Shown: positions 44,979 through 58,780 of the stretch, piece after piece
How the letters are laid out: each line of letters starts with the position of its first letter
Numbering within the stretch: the stretch's first letter is position 1
Origin: Aralia elata
Taxonomy: Eukaryota; Streptophyta; Magnoliopsida; Apiales; Araliaceae
Direction of reading: 5' to 3'
DNA length: 64,000 nucleotides
Assembly: GCA_034770075.1 (NCBI GenBank)
Contig: JAVJAP010000023.1
Coordinates: 744,001-808,000, forward strand
Program-made: the position numbers and the translations under genes
Notes under the pieces: generated by a model
The model's database searches: none
The model's input: only the letters and a program-made list of their open reading frames with translations
Told to the model about the DNA's origin: nothing

Positions 44979-47900
44979 AAGAGGAACTGCAAGGAGTATC
45001 TTGCGGGCCAAAAGAAGCTTGGAGAAGCTTCGACTTCCGATCTAGGTTTGTTCAAGATTGAAATTAATTTTTCTGAAAGTCAAAATTCTACTTGGGTATT
45101 GGATACCGGCTGTAGTTCTCACATATGTAATAATATGCAGGGACTAAGCAGAAGTAGAAAGCTGAACAAGGATGAAGTCGTCCTACGAGTGGAAAATGGA
45201 GCAAAGGTTGCTGCATTAGCTATAGGGACTTATTGTTTAGCACTGCCTTCGGGCAAGTTCATTAGTTTAAATAATTGTTATTATGTTCCGACACTCATTA
45301 GAAATATTATTTTAATTTCTGTATTGGATATGGATGGTTTTGATATTATAATAAAGAACAACAGTTGTTCTATTTATAATAAAAATGTTTTATATGGTGT
45401 TGGCAAATTACTGAATGGACTTTACATACTTGACTTGTATGAAAATATACTTCAAATTGAACAAACTAAGAAAAGAAAAAGAGATGATGTTAATTATACC
45501 TTTATGTGGCACTGTAGACTCGGTCATATCAATGAAACAAGATTATCCAAGTTGCATAAAGATGGACTTTTAAAGCTATCTGATTACGAATTATATCCAA
45601 CTTGTGAATCTTGTCTCATGGGTAAAATGACTAAATCTCCTTTTAGTGGAAAAGGAGAAAGAGTTACAGAGTTGTTAGCGTTGGTACACACAGACGTATG
45701 TGGACCTATGACAACGAATGCATGAGGTGGGTATTCTTATTTTATTACTTTCACTGATGATCATTCTAGATTTGGATATGTGTATTTAATGAAATACAAA
45801 TCTGAATCGTTTGAAAAGTTCAAAGAATTCAGAAGTGAAGTAGAGAAACAAACTGGTAAGAGTATTAAGATTCTTCGATCGGATCGAGGAGGGGAATACT
45901 TAACCAATGAGTTTCTCAATTGTCTCAAAGAAAATAGTATAATCTCACAATGGACTCCACCAGGGACGCTACAGTTGAATGGTGTATCTGAAAGGAAAAA
46001 TCGAACATTGTTGGACATGGTTCGATCCATGATGAGTTTTACCGACCTTCCAGTATCATTCTGGGGTTATGCCCTAGAAACGACTGCATATCTACTTAAC
46101 AAGGTACCTACCAAATCCATCCCAAAGACCCTATATGAGATATGGATAGGGAGGAAACCAAATCTTAAGTATGTTAAGACTTGGGGTTGTCCAGCTTATG
46201 TCAAAAGGTTTGAACAAGATAAGCTAAAGAGTAGATCCGACAAGTGTAGATTTGTGGGATACCCTAAAGAAACTGTAGGGTATTATTTCTATCATCCCAA
46301 TGATCAAAAGGTGTTTGTAGCAAAACACGCTGCCTTCTTGGAAAAGGAGTTTATCCTCGAAGGGGGTTAGTGGGAGTAAGATATATCTTGAAGAAATTTA
46401 AGAACCACAAAATACTCCGGATCAAATTCAGGTACCTGACCAAGTAGAAGAACCTACTGTACCACAACCTATTCGTAAATCTGGAAGAGTACCGAAGATA
46501 CCTGAGAGGTATGGATTCATTATAAAGGATGATGATGAGGTACGCATAATAGACGATGATGATCCATTGACTTACGAAGAGGCTATGAGTAGTGAAGACT
46601 CAAAGAAATGGCTAGAAGCCATGAAATCCGAGATGGACTCCATGTATGAAAACCAAGTATGGACTTTGGTTTCATCACCTGAGGGCATTAAGCCCATTGG
46701 GTGTAAATGGGTCTTTAAGAGAAAGACTGGAGCAGATGGCAAGGTAGAGACCTATAAGGCCCGACTGGTTGCAAAAGGTTTCAAACAAAGACAAGGAGTT
46801 GACTATGATGAAACCTTTTCACCAGTAGCTATGCTCAAGTCCATTTGGATTTTGCTTGCAATTGCAGCTTATTATGACTACGAGATCTGGTAAATGGACG
46901 TGAAAACGGCCTTCCTCAATGGAGAGCTTGAGGAGAATGTATATATCATACAGCCAGAGGGTTTTGTTTCAACGTTTAGAACAAACCAAGTCTGTAAGCT
47001 ACAACGATCCATTTATGGATTGAAGCAAGCTTCTCGAAGATGGAACATCCATTTTGATGAGATAATCAAAAGGTTTGATTTTATCAAAAAATGAAGATGA
47101 ACCTTGTGTGTACAAGAAGGTTAGTGGGAGCGCTGTTTCATTCCTTGTATTATATGTTGATGATATATTACTGATAGGGAATGATGTTCCTATGCTACAG
47201 TCAATCAAAATTTGGTTATCTAAACACTTCTCCATGAAGGACTTGGGTGAGGCATCCTATATTTTGGGGATAAAGATCTATAGAGATAGATCTAAAAGGA
47301 TGTTGGGCTTGACCCAAGGAAAGTACATTGACTCGATGCTAAAGAAGTTTAGCATGGAAGATTCTAAGAGAGGTCTCATGCCGATGAGCCATGGAATACA
47401 TCTCTCCAAGAAACAGGCCCCAAAGACACCTGAGAAGAGAGACCAAATGAGTAAGATTCCTTATGCTTCCGTAGTAGGATCTATCATGTACGGTATGATA
47501 TGTACTATACTAGATGTCGCTCATGCACTTAGTGTAACAAGTAGATATCAGTCGAATCCAGGAGAAGAGCACTGGAAGACAGTGAAAAACATCCTAAAGT
47601 ACTTGAGAAGAACTAAGGATGTATTTCTTGTCTACGGTGGGTCTAAATTGAAACTAGAGGGCTATACAGACTCAAGTTTTCAAACGGACCAAGATGACAG
47701 TAAATCCGTTTCAGGGTACGTGTTTACCTTAAACGGTGACGCAGTGAGTTGGAAGAGTTCCAAACAGCAAACAGTTGTTGATTCAGTGACAGAGGCAGAG
47801 TACATAGCTGCAAGTGAAGCTGCAAAGGAAGCTGTTTGGATGAAGAAGTTCATAACTAAACTTGGAGTGGTTCCTAGCATTAGAGGAGCCGTACCTTTAT

Positions 47901-48139
47901 TCTGTGACAACAATAGAGCTGTTGCGCAGGCTAAGGAACCCAGGTCTCATCAGAAATCCAAACATATGTTGCGGCAGTTTCATTTGATTAGAGAGATCAT
48001 TGAAAGAGGAGATGTCACCCTGGAGCGTGTAGACTCTCAAGACAACATTGCAGATCCATTTACTAAAGCTTTATCTCAACAGCAGTTTGATCGTCACTTA
48101 GAGAAGATGGGTATTAGATACCAAGGCGATTGGCTTTAG
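44979..48139 (+). pseudogene. CopA3 Pol, stops and two frameshifts
   Basis: Protease DTG (WVLDTGCSSH), integrase zinc and core motifs, RT and RNase H are all present. Breaks: TGA at 45723 (CGA in CopA1), an extra G near 46363 (also in CopA2), TAA at 46891 (CAA of IWQMD) and an extra A near 47086. From 47075 to 48139 the RT end (YVDD) and RNase H are open and end GDWL like CopA1. The tryptophan of SFWGYA is intact here, unlike CopA1 and CopA2. Confidence 0.9.
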
Positions 48140-48153
48140 TGCAAGTGGGAGAT

Positions 48154-49971
48154 TGAAAGTAGTATGCACACAAGCCAATCATATTTGATATGATGTAGCA
48201 TATACTTTGTAATCTTATTCATATATTAATAAAAGAATTAATTTTCTTAAAAAGGCATTTTATATTATCTACATAATGCTGTTATATTAAATGTGATAAA
48301 CCCATAGTTTTGAGCAATGCTTTTAGAATCATGATGATGATCATGCTAATGAGATCTAAATTCTGGATAGCTCACAAACTAAAATCGTTCCTAATCGTTG
48401 GATTACTAAAAGGGAATTAGCGAAGCCGGATAGATTAGTACATACGTTGCTTGCTCTTAGGAAGAGGATGATTGATCTCATAATCATTTGTGTGGAGACA
48501 AAAAAGCAAGTATGTAGGTGCTTATTGGAGAATAAGTTCACTGAACGTGGCTCGCTAAGGAATACCTAATGGAGTTTTACTCGCCTGTCAATAGGAATTC
48601 CTATAGTGATAGTAGTACAAGTGATCCTTGGACTTGAGATCATCATAGTATCTTGTGTATGATGAGTTATACTTTGACATGTCCCTTAAGACCTTTAGGG
48701 TATATCAAAGGGTATGATTGGGTATAATAAGTTGTACATGGAGATAGGTGAATGATCAACAAAGAATCTACCACGTCTAGTAAAAGATGTGAATGTCCTA
48801 TGTGATTCGATAAATGATAACTCAGTATTCCTTGGCCAACACAGAATGAAATTAGAAAGGAGTTTCTAATTTGTATTATTTAGAGTTGTGCATTTGGGAA
48901 TCAAAATACATATAATTAAATAAAATAAGACTTGACAGTAAATCCATGTCTTATATTTAATTGGGACATTGTATGGTAGAAGGATTGAATTGTACGGTAA
49001 CTATGCACTGAAAGGTTCTTTTATGATTAATGTTGAAATCTATATTATCTGGAAAGTCGTTGATCTAAGGGGGCTTACCCTTATTGTAGAATAAATATTA
49101 TTTATTTAAATGAATTAAATAGTTTAATTTATTTATTTAAATAAGATTATAATTGTTCTAATTGATTTATTCACAACCGGTTTAATATGGAGAACCTAAA
49201 GGGTCACACCGCAAAAGAAAAATATTTATTTAAGAAGTAAATGACATAATTGTAATAATAAGTTAAGTGTATTTAATTTAATCTATGGAGATAGAATAAA
49301 TTAAATAGCTTAATATTTATTATTTAATATTTTGGAAATATTAAATATAAATTAATAAGAGGAGTCTTATTATTATTATTACTATTACTATTATTTAATT
49401 CCTAATAGGGATTGAGAATTAATTAATAGAAGTACTCTCCCATGAATTCCTAATTGGATTAGGAGCATAATTAATTAAAGGAGTTTAATTATAATAGAAA
49501 CCCTAATCCTAAATAGTTTAGGGAAGGGTTATTCCTACATCTATAAATAAGAGGAGTCTTATCATAGATTAGGGTTACACACTCTTGCATTAGATTGTGG
49601 AGAGTATTTGCAAATTCTATAGAGATAGAAACTAGGGTTTTGCTAATACCCAACTTCTTGAATGCCTATTCTTCCTTGGTGGATCACCTCTATAGGCCAA
49701 ACACTTGGGTGGCTAACGTTGATCAAAGGGAGGACTCTCATCGGTGGAATTCGAGGAGAACACGAAGGACTAGGAGTTGAACTTGTACCCGAGGAAGCTT
49801 TGAACTACGAGGGTATAATTCTTATTCTCTTTCTCTTTTGTTTAATTGATAATTGAACACAAGGATAGATCATGGTGATGGTTTGTATGAAAATTTTAAA
49901 ATCCGTTTTATCACGCTTCCGCTATATTTATGTAATTTGATTGTATACTTGCGTTATATACAAACCTAACA
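48154..49971 (+). repeat. CopA3 3' LTR
   Basis: 1818 bp, TATA box at 49542-49549, ends CCTAACA, followed by CTTTT. Confidence 0.95.
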
Positions 49972-49976
49972 CTTTT

Positions 49977-50846
49977 CTCATCTAAATCCCCTCGAATGTA
50001 ACTCGAGGTTTCTTTATCACATGTAATGTACAAATGTAACCTATCAAGATGACAAGATGATGATGGAGAGGAGACACATACATGAGGAAGGCCCGAGGAA
50101 GCTACTATTTTGAATTTTTTTTTTATTTATCACCTTAGACTGACCTTCAATCTTTTCATTAGCTTGAAAAGATTGACATAGGCTTGGGCCATAACTGTAA
50201 CACATTTAATTTTGCACTTTATTTATGCTTGTATACGATATGATATGATAAATAATGTGCATGCTTAATGAGATTAAAAATTGGTGAGATCTAAATTAAT
50301 TAATAAAATCCCTCATAAAATTATTAAGTCTAAATCAGATGCCTTTCGATGAATAACACTCATCAAGACCTTGATCGATGGATGTAGGTTTGCTAAAGCA
50401 AAGTACCCTATTTATCTTGGTAAGATGCGATAGGATAATTGTGATATCCAAATTGTTAAAATCATTGGGCCTGACTTAACTAAGTTATCTCAATAGGATT
50501 GTGGACTTAGAGGCATAGAGTTTGGTAGGTACCATTAGATGGACTTAGAACAAATGTTGTTCACCAAACTATCTAAGAGTTATATATGATATAATTGACA
50601 AAGGGTTGTCTACCTAAATAATTATGTTTTGAGAGAATAGCCAAAGCTAACTTAAGGCATAATGAAATATGGATCTTGGCTCACTAGAAAGATTTAAATA
50701 AAAATGCTTTCCGAATTAATAGTGAGGGCTATTAATTTGAATAAAATAGTGGGAGGTATATTTTGAATGTACTATTATCAATTACATAATATCAAAAACT
50801 CTGCAATTTGACTTATTATTTTTGCACTTATAAATTGTAGATATCA
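49977..50846 (+). other. CopD leader, second part
   Basis: Non-coding, AT-rich, continuing from 40769. No palindromes or tandem repeats of note. Local resemblance to the CopA leader near the gag start (AGTGGGAG before, TAGATATC at 50839). Confidence 0.7.
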
Positions 50847-51638
50847 ATGGCAAATAACAAAACAAATAGTCTTTCACTACGATCAGTCCTTGAGAAGGAA
50901 AAACTGAATGGAATTAATTTCCTAGACTGCCATAGGAACTTGAGGATTGTCCTCAAACAAGAGCGCAAGCTATATGTCCTTGATGGGCCCATTCCTGCAG
51001 CACCAGCTAACACTGCACCACGTGCAGATCATAATCCTTACAAGAAGCATCAAGATGATGCTCTGGACTTGAGTTGTCTCATGCTAGTAACTATGAACTC
51101 TGAGCTTCAGAAGCAACATAAGTTAATGGATGCTTATGAGATGATCGAGCATCTCAAGAAATTGTTCGAAGGGCATGCTCAATAGGAGAGGTATGATACA
51201 AGCAAAGCGCTGTATCACTGCAAGATGGGTGAACGTAATCTAGTTGGTCCACATGTTCTGAAAATGATTGGGTATAATGAGTACCTTGATAGGTTGGGTT
51301 TTCCAATTACTCAAGAAGCCCAAACTGATCTTGTTTTGCAATCTTTGAACAACAGCTACTCTCAATTTGTTATGAATTATCTCATGAATGAAGTTGAGAA
51401 ACCACTTACTGAGTTGTTGAGCATGTTAAGAACTGCCGAGAATAACATGAAAAAGGCAGGACCCGATCCCATATTGATGGTGCAAAAGGGGAATGCTAAA
51501 GGAAAAGGGAAAGGCAAGAAGAAGATAGGATCTAAATCTGGTGCCAAACCCAATTTCAAAAATAAACGGGCTTTAAAACCTAAAGGTGGGGTGGCTAAAG
51601 AAGGTGATAGTCACTTTTGTGGAAAACCTGGACACTAA
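50847..51638 (+). pseudogene. CopD Gag, two stops
   Basis: The start at 50847 (MANNKTNSLSLRS) aligns with CopA Gag. The copia gag domain reads LNGINFLDCHRNLRIVL, then is broken by TAG at 51183 and continues in the same frame. A lysine- and glycine-rich stretch follows, then HFCGKPGH and TAA at 51636, at the same knuckle tryptophan that is TAG in CopA1 and CopA3. Confidence 0.88.
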
Positions 51639-52863
51639 AAGAGGAATTGTCATACTTATTTGGAAGAACTTAAGAAAAAGAAAGGAAGTGTGACTTCTGA
51701 TTCAGGTATATATGTTATAGAAGTCAATTTGTCTACTTCTACATCATGGGTATTGGATACTAGATGTGGTTCTCACATTTGTGTTAATGTACAGGAACTC
51801 CGAAGGAGTAGGACTTTGGCGAAAGGAGAAGTTGACCTACGAGTTGAGAATGGAGCAAAAGTTGCTGCACTAGCCGTAGGGACTTATCATTTATCAGTGC
51901 CCACTGGGCTAGTATTAGAATTAGAGGATTGTTATTATGTGCCTGCTATGAGCAAAAACATTATTTCTGTTTCTGGTTTGGACAAGAAAGGTTTTTTATT
52001 TTTAATAAAGAACAACAGTTGTTCGTTTTACTTAAATGAAATATTTTATGGTGTTGCACAATTGTTTAATGGTCTTTATATTCTAGATTTTGAAATGCCT
52101 ATCTATAACATAAATACAAAACGATTTAAATCAAATGATTCAAATTTGAGATATCTCTAGCACTGTCGTTTAGGCCATATAAATGAGAAACGCATATCCA
52201 AACTCCATAAAGATGGGTTTTTGGATTCATTTGATTTTGAATCATATGAGAAATGCGAGTCTTGTTTATTTGGCAAGATGACTAGAGCCCCTTTCACTGG
52301 TCATAGTGAACGGGCTAGCGATGTATTGGGACTTATACATAGTGATGTATGTGGACCCATGAGTTCATTAGCAAGAGGTAGGTTCTATTACTTCATTACA
52401 TTTACTGATGACTTTAGTAGATATGTATATGTGTATCTTATGAGACACAAATCCGAATCCTTTGAAAAGTTCAAGGAATTCAAGAATGAAGTTCAAAACC
52501 AGTTTGGCAAAAGCATAAAAGCCCTTCGATCCGATCGAGGAGGTGAATACTTAAACCAAGACTTTGATGACCTTCTAAAGGAGTGTGGTATTATATCACA
52601 GCTCACTCCACCTGGAACACCACAATGAAATGGTGTGTCTGAGAGGAGGAATTGTACCTTGTTGGTCATGGTACGATCAATGATGAGTCATGTAGATCTT
52701 CTAATAAGCTTTTGGGGTCATGCCCTAGAGACAGCTGCATTTACACTTAACTGTGTTCCTACAAAGATAGTTCAAAAGACACCATATGAGATGTGGACTG
52801 GAAAACGTCCTAGTTTGTCTTTCATAAAGATTTGGAGTTGCGAGGCATTTGTGAAACGTCTGG
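51639..52863 (+). pseudogene. CopD protease and integrase, stops
   Basis: Protease WVLDTRCGSH has arginine in place of the glycine of the D-T-G triad, which would inactivate it. Integrase: HCRLGH, CESC, HSDVCGPM, RSDRGGEY and SERRN. Stops are TAG at 52158 (tryptophan before HCRLGH) and TGA at 52626 (position before NGVSERRN). GyB3 interrupts at 52863 and the frame resumes at 55589 in the same register. Confidence 0.88.
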
Positions 52864-55583
52864 TGTGACACCCCCAAATCCGGGTACTTCAACTCCACAG
52901 ACTTGGTGTTCACTATATCATACATTCAAGACTAACTACCCATAATAGAGATAATATAATTAAACTGAATGAAACATCTTCCCACAAAAAAAGGGTTACA
53001 TCTCCAATCTCTTAAATAAACAAATCCCAGGTTATCTAACCTCTATTACATCAATGCGGAATTAAAACATAAAATTTAAATAAGTCTTTTACAAAGAACT
53101 AAAACAAATAGACTAAACATCTTCATTTGCTCATCTTGCCCTTGCCTTTGCTAGTGGACGGCTCATCTGATTTCTCAGTCTTAGCTGCAATGTTTTTAAT
53201 GCAAGAGTGAGCAAACAATTGCCCACAAGTATGAAAACAATAACATTTATATGATTATTGGAATAAATCTTACTGAGGAGTAATAGTTTTTCTGAAGTCA
53301 ATCAATGATAAATCAAAAATCTGAAAGCTCAATAGAATGCTTAGCTCAAGAACTGAATATAGATTCAAGGATAAAAGTGTATCTGAGGGTCACAAGACCT
53401 CGAACTATGTCCTAGGTTAACAAGTATTTCTACCGTAACCTTTAACAGTCTTATAGACTATGGACCATCCATCTCGTACTCAGGGGGATCAGCCCTTTTG
53501 TACAATGTATTGTGCACAAACATTTCAACACTGTCGCGTAATTAATCCCTTATATTAGGGTTGTTCATCTCAGTTTAGCATCAGAATCCGTACCAAAAGG
53601 AACTTGGTTCGGATCAATTTTAAAATATTCTAAGTCTTTAGAATGCTCACCAACTAAGGACTAGCTGAATCAATTAGGGTTTGCTAGTCTCTAAACATTT
53701 GATTCATCAATAAAGTTTGTACAATAGAAATTATGTTCAAAGTTTGAATAACGATCCATGATCGAACAACAAATGGCTGAAGTAAATATAAACACTTGCC
53801 ATGATAACTACCTTGCTCGAACAATAATATTCTAAGGTTACTAAGCTTGCTCAATGAAAGTAAACTTGCTTTATAGGAAATAACAAGTTTAAGGAAGAAA
53901 ACTTGCCTCGTGTGCAGATTACAGATTAAATAATTCACGTTCTTTAATCGACCTATACATTTCGATTATAAAATGGTAACAATAATTAGTTACAGAACAA
54001 CATACACTTAAGGATTCGATCTTATCTTATTTCATTATAACATCTCGATTGTCATTCGATAATCATTAAGTACTGGCTTAGCAACCATCGTGGTGTCTTA
54101 TAAGTTGCTTTATACCTTAATATAAATTTTAAACTTGTTTATAGCATCATAGTAAAATCACAAAGAAAATAAAAATAAAATAAAATTTCAGTATTGTTCC
54201 TTCGCCGGGGCTAGGATTTACTGAACAAAAAGCTCGCTGGGGCGAGGATTTACTGAACAAAAAGCTCGCCGGGGCGAGGTTTTCCTTAACAAAATTCTCG
54301 CCGGGGCGAGAGACTCAGCAGTCACCTCCTACAGTTCGCGAACCAGTGAAAACTTAGGCCAAAATTTCTCGAATTCTACCATCCAACACACAAATTAAAC
54401 ACACACAGACATCCAACATGCTAGAAAACAATTACCCAACATGTTTCTAACCAATTTAACCATTATAACACACCTAATCAACTAATTAGAACTCAAAAAT
54501 TCACTGTTTAAACAAAATACTAATGTTTTAGCCATAACAATGAAATCAACCACTGTAAATCCATCTTTAAACCATTTTAATCCATTCTACTTGCATTCTT
54601 TTCATTTTTCATTATATAATCATAATCAAATGCCAATTTACCGATTAATAACCAAATTGAACATCAATTTCATACACATAAGCCATACATGAAAATAAAG
54701 CTCTGTAAAATCAAAAACTTTATTCTAAAACATGCTTCCATGGATTAATTCATTCAAATTGGTTTATAATCATCCCATAATCACTAATACATGCTTACTA
54801 TCAACCATAACCAAATAATTCATGTATTTAGCATATAATTTCACATATAGTAAAATAGAAATCATATACAGAGAAAAGAAAACTAATAACAAAATTTAAA
54901 AGAGATTATACCTTCAAGCTATGTATGATTCCTTAGCTTCCCCCTTCTTCTTGATTTTCTCAATTAACAAAACTCTCTTAATCTCTCTTTCAATTTTTTT
55001 TTCTCTCTTTTTCTCTATTAAACCTTTCTTCTCTTCTTCTTCTTTAGACTTTAAAAAAACCAACTGACAACCTTTCATACTTTAACGTACTTAGCTTAAT
55101 TAGTCAGTTAAAGAAAAACAAAGGGTTAGGCCTTGTTTGGCAAACCCAAATATCGAATAATCCATTTTTACCAACCAAGGGTCACAAGGCCTTGTTTGGT
55201 TTATCTAAATAAAATCCTTTCTCCATTTATTTTAATAATCCATTTTACTATATAGTTTTAATTGTCACACTTTTAATTAAACTTGTTATTAAATAAATTC
55301 AATTAAACCTTACTAACTTAATTAATAATTCTATTTAACCAATAATAATAACACCAAATAAATTATCTTATTCACATAAATCCTTTATTCAAATAAATCA
55401 TCTAATTTAATTATTAAATTAAATTAGAATAATCACATCAAATCACATTTAAATAGCATTTAACATAAATTCTTTCACCATAATTTTATAAATTATTTAT
55501 TTTACTCAATAAATAAATTAACAAAAATATTTATATATCTCAATAAATATTTTTATTTAATCACAAAAATCGCATTCGTTACA
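52864..55583 (-). mobile_element. GyB3: antisense gypsy solo LTR (no extension)
   Basis: 2720 bp, flanked by TCTGG (52859-52863, 55584-55588). On the minus strand it runs from TGTAACGAATGCG (55583) to GGGGGTGTCACA (52864). It has no bases beyond the LTR start, so it is a conventional solo LTR, in contrast to GyB1 and GyB2. It carries the hairpin array and antisense GCAAGT repeats. Pyrimidine-rich stretches (54940-55050) are purine-rich on its sense strand. Confidence 0.92.
54200..54310. other. GyB3 LTR hairpin array
   Basis: CTCGCTGGGGCGAG (54233-54246), CTCGCCGGGGCGAG (54265-54278) and CTCGCCGGGGCGAG (54297-54310), spaced 32 bases apart, preceded by a decayed unit (TTCGCCGGGGCTAG). The spacers (ACTGAACAAAAAG) are also repeated. 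Confidence 0.85.
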
Positions 55584-55588
55584 TCTGG

Positions 55589-57433
55589 CTTCTGACAAGC
55601 TCAGACCCAAATCTGAGAAATGTAATTTTGTGGGATACCTTAAGGAAACAAAAGGGTATTATTTCTACAAACCTTCTGAGAACAAAGTGGTTGTTGCTCG
55701 AACTGGTATTTTTCTAGAAAGAGAATTTGTCTCTAAAGGAAACAGTGGGAGGAAAGTAGAACTCGAAGAAATTCGAGAACAAAAAAATATCATTAAACCT
55801 GAGTTGGAACATGAGCAGGGACCACAAGATGTTGTGAAAAGTGAACCTGCTCAAATTACACAAGGCATTCGTAGATCTGGTAGGACACGCCGAGAGCCCG
55901 AGAGATATTATGGATTTCTTGTGACTCAAAACGGCGATGTGATGCTCATAGATCAGGATGAGCCTGCTTCCTACCAAGAAGCTATGAATGGACCAGATTC
56001 TGAGAGATGGCTTGAAGCCATGAAATCTGAGATGGACTTCATGTATACGAACCAAGTATGGACTTTGGTTGATCCACCCGAAGGGGTAAAACCAATCGGG
56101 TGCAAGTGGGTTTTCAAGTAGAAAACCGACATGGATGGTAATGTACAAACCTATAAAGGCCGACTTATAGCAAAAGGTTTCAAACAAGTTCAAGGTGTTG
56201 ACTATGATGAAACCTTCTCTCTAGTGGCAATGGTTAAATCCATCAGGATCTTACTTGTTATTGCAGCCTTTTATGATTATGAAATCTGGCAGATGGATAT
56301 CAAAACTGCTTTCCTTAATGGAAATCTCCTTGAGGATGTGTATATGACACAATCTGAGGGTTTTGTCACTCCAAAGGATGCTGGAAAGGTATATAAGCTG
56401 CAGCGATCCATTTATGGATTGAAGCAAGCCTCTCGGAGTTAGAATCTTCGATTTGATGAAGCAGTCAAAAAGTTTGGCTTTATAAAAAATGAAGATGAAC
56501 CTTGTGTATATAAGAAGGTTAGTGGGAGTCACATTGTATTCCTGGTATTATATGTTGACGACATATTAATTATTGGGAATGACATTCCTTCCTTACAGGC
56601 TGTAAAAACATGGTTAGGAAAATGTTTCTCCATAAAAGATTTAGGCGATGCAACTTACATTTTAGGTATCAAGATCTATCGTGATAGATCGAGAAAATTG
56701 CTCGGCATAAGTCAAAGTACATATATTGATAAAGTGCTGAAACGGTTCAGCATGCAAGAGGCAAAAAGAGGACACTTACCCATGTCTCATGGTGTAAAGA
56801 TCTCTAAGGCCCAATGTCCTAAATCACAAGATGATGAGGAGCGTATGAGAAAGATCTCTTATGCTTCGGCAATTGGATCTATCATATATACAATGATATT
56901 TACTCGTCCGGATGTCTCGTATGCTTTGAGCATGACGAGCAGATACCAGTCGAATCCAGGTGAAGGTCACTAGACTGCAGTCAAGAATATCCTCAAGTAC
57001 CTGAAAAGGACTAAGGATTCATTCTGGTATATGGAGGTGAAGACGAACTGGCAGTAAAGAGTTACACAGATGCTAGTTTCGAAACTGATATAGATGACTA
57101 TAAGTCTCAATCAGGTTTTGTGTTTTGCCTAACTAGTGGTGCTGTTAGCTGGAAAAGTTCAAAGCAAGATACAGTAGCCGATTCTACAACAGAGGCTGAG
57201 TATATTACTGCTTCTAGTGCGGCCAAGGAGGCTGTATGGATTAAAAAGTTCGTCACTGAACTTGGTGTTGTTCTAACCATTGTTAATCCAGTTGAGCTAT
57301 ACTATGATAATGATCTCACCAACGATCCAAGCATATACTTAGGCGGTACCATCTCATCCGTGAAATCATTGGTAGAGGAGATGTACATATATGTAGAGTG
57401 CCAACAGATGATAATGTTGCAGATCCACTAACC
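55589..57433 (+). pseudogene. CopD integrase end, reverse transcriptase and RNase H, broken
   Basis: Opens at KCNFVGYLKETKGYYFY and passes through a linker to RT (SERWLEAMKSEMD, WTLVDPPEGVKPIGCKWVFK, QMDIKTAFLNG, YVDDILIIG at ~56550) and RNase H (YTDASFETD, TEAEY). Stops: TAG at 56119, TAG at 56440 (tryptophan of SRSWNL) and TAG at 56971 (tryptophan of EGHW). A one-base loss near 57025 and a ~30-base loss near 57308 (between YYDND and SHQRSKH) shift the frame. The gene is cut by GyB2 in DPLTKA. Confidence 0.88.
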
Positions 57434-58780
57434 AAGGCTGTGACACCCCCAAATCCAGGTACTTAATTCCCACTGATTTGGTGTTCACTATAACATACAT
57501 TCAAAACTAACTTCCCAATAAAACAACAATTTAATAAACTTAAAGAAACTTCTACCCAAAATGGGCTACATCTCCAAACTATTAAACATTCAAATCCCAG
57601 GTTATCTAAACCTTAATACATCAAGTGCAGAATAAACATAATTTAAATAAGTCTTATTACAATCAATCATCAAATAAATAACAGGACTTTAGCTATTTAT
57701 GCATCTTGCCCTTGCCTTTGCTCGTGGACGGCTCGTCCGACTTCTCAGCCTTAGCTGCAATGATTAGTGCAAGAGTGAGCAAACAATTGCTCACAAGTGT
57801 GATAACAATAATATTTAAACGAAATGATTTCAACTGAGGAATAATAGTTTTATGATTCTCAACCAATAAATGATTAAAGTCTAAAAGCTCGTTAGAATGC
57901 TCGATTCAAGGAAAGATAGATTTCAAGATTTAGAAATAATATCTAAGGGTCACAAGACCTCGAACTATGTCCTAGGTTGACAAGTATTTCTACTGTAACC
58001 TTTAACAGTCATATAGACTATGGACCAACATCTCGTACTCAGGGGGATCAGCCCTTTGTACAATGTATTGTGCACAAACATTTTAACGATGTCGCGTAAG
58101 TAATCCCCTATATTAGGGTTGTTCATCTCAGTTTATCGTTTGAATCCGTACCAAAAGAAACTTGGCTTGGAACAAGTATAGAAATACTCTAAGTCTTTGA
58201 AACGTTCATCAACTATGGACTAGCTGAATCAATAAGGGTTTGCTAGTCTAATTCATCAATAGAGTTTGCTCAATAAAAACTGTACTCGAAGTTTGAATAA
58301 CAAACAATGATTGGAATAAAACTTAAGTATATAATCATGATAGTAACCTTGCTTGAATATCAATAAGCTAAGGTCAATAAGCTTGCTCAATATAAATAAA
58401 CTTGCTTTAAATGAAATAACAAGTGTAAGATAGGAAAACTTGCTCAACATAAAATAATAAGTTGAGATAAGGAACTTGCTATAAATAACTTTCAAGTTTA
58501 AGGGAGGAAAACTTGCCTCAAGCATAGATTACAAATTTAAGTAATTCACGATCCTTAAACAACCTAAACATTTAATTATAAAAATGGCAACATAATTAGT
58601 CACAAAATTAAAAGCATTTAAGGCTTGCTCTTTATCTCATTTAGCATACCATAGTCAACAAATACTAGTTTAGCAACCATCTTGGTAATACATTAGTCAC
58701 ATTAATATAAGTTTAATTATGCATCATAACTTCCAAGAAAAGAAAATAATAATTTAAATTTTTTTTTTAAACAGTAGCGT

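Larger units (their letters stand above)
40770..49971 (+). mobile_element. CopA3: Ty1/copia element in the CopD leader
   Basis: Flanked by CTTTT (40765-40769, 49972-49976) and 9.2 kb long. It has full LTRs, primer site, leader with a palindrome cluster and Gag-Pol (44205-48139). The polyprotein has five in-frame stops and two one-base insertions. The 5' LTR is ~60 bp shorter than the 3' LTR because of one local replacement. Confidence 0.95.
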
